DNA of 14,432 nucleotides, taken from the NCBI GenBank assembly GCA_024710825.1, contig JANJUA010000266.1, forward strand, positions 1 through 14,432, read 5' to 3'. The position numbers and the translations under genes were made by a program. The stretch comes from Solirubrobacteraceae bacterium. GTDB taxonomy: Bacteria; Actinomycetota; Thermoleophilia; Solirubrobacterales; Solirubrobacteraceae. A model generated the notes under the pieces. That model ran no database searches and was not told the DNA's origin. It worked only from the letters and a program-made list of their open reading frames with translations. Of this stretch, positions 14,155-14,432 are shown piece after piece (within the stretch, counting starts at the first letter, position 1; each line of letters starts with the position of its first letter).

Positions 14155-14432
14155 CGCACGGCCTGCTCGCCGAGCGCCGCGCGAACGCCCGGGACGACCT
14201 GCTCGGCGACCAGGCGGATCGCGTCCGCGACGCTCTGGCCCGGCGCGCGAAGCACCCAGAAGCCGACGTCCTCGATGCCGGTCCGCCGCACGATGGCGGC
14301 GACGCGCTCGACCACGTCGGCCGGCGTGCCCGCCCAGCAGAAGTCCGCCACCAGATCGTCCGGCACGGCCTCGGCGATGTCGTGCAGGGCGTCGTAGTCG
14401 CGCAGCGCGATGACCTTCTCGACCTCCCTCGG
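14151..14432 (-). CDS. C-terminal part of a luciferase-like (LLM class) oxidoreductase
   Basis: The frame is open from the right edge to a TGA at 14151-14153, giving 93 visible residues; the gene begins outside the window. The segment 'VADFCWAGTPADVVERVAAI' followed by 'GIEDVGFWVLRAPG' and 'AEQVVPGVRAAL' is typical of the end of F420- or FMN-dependent luciferase-like oxidoreductases, where 'GTPxxVxxRV' precedes the last helices. A GTG at 14366 is in frame but the homology-like sequence continues above it, so it is not the start. It overlaps the M24 gene by ATGA and is the first visible gene of the operon. It is distinct in sequence from the second oxidoreductase at 10683-11741. Confidence 0.8.
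   Translation of the reverse strand, partial: PREVEKVIALRDYDALHDIAEAVPDDLVADFCWAGTPADVVERVAAIVRRTGIEDVGFWVLRAPGQSVADAIRLVAEQVVPGVRAALGEQAVR

Overview
This is a high-GC window from an actinobacterium. The placement is an inference: G+C is very high at third codon positions, overlapping ATGA start/stop junctions are frequent, and one gene (4140-4892) has an N-terminal 'ANVMASLAMFIVLGGGAYA' anchor of a type I associate with Thermoleophilia/Solirubrobacterales (Conexibacter- or Solirubrobacter-like). No rRNA, tRNA, CRISPR array, insertion sequence, integrase or attachment site was seen, so this looks like ordinary chromosome.

Left part (1-2962, plus strand). The C-terminal end of an unrecognised gene runs in from the left edge. 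It is followed by an IclR-family regulator, probably translated from a leaderless mRNA, with a long stem-loop just after its stop. Next comes a 14-helix DHA2-type (EmrB/QacA-like) major-facilitator exporter. The MFS gene converges on and overlaps by 17 bp a minus-strand PAS-histidine kinase (2946-4043) with no response regulator in view. Upstream of the kinase on the same strand lies a small membrane-anchored protein with a collagen-like Gly-x-y stretch (4140-4892), preceded by two small hairpins.

Right part (4982-14432, minus strand). This is one very compact operon that enters from the right edge. In order of transcription it reads: luciferase-like flavin oxidoreductase (partial), M24 metallopeptidase, zinc-ribbon threonine-synthase-like PLP enzyme, a second luciferase-like oxidoreductase, HyuA, HyuB, a small cupin, and a threonine-aldolase-family PLP enzyme. 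Five of the seven junctions are ATGA overlaps, one is a TGATG overlap, and one is a 1-nt gap. The eight products are therefore almost certainly made together.

How the genes may work together. HyuA and HyuB belong to the ATP-dependent hydantoinase/oxoprolinase/acetone-carboxylase superfamily. HyuB here carries a C-terminal extension with a CxC...CPxC pattern resembling the separate gamma subunit of acetone carboxylase. Two flavin oxidoreductases (ring oxidation or cleavage), an ATP-dependent ring-opening or carboxylating enzyme, a C-N hydrolase and two amino-acid PLP enzymes suggest a catabolic route. It could convert a nitrogen-containing, perhaps heterocyclic, compound into an amino acid that is then cleaved. 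The substrate cannot be read from the sequence, and this operon is the best candidate for an undescribed system here. The IclR regulator is a plausible but unproven controller, since the operon promoter lies outside the window.
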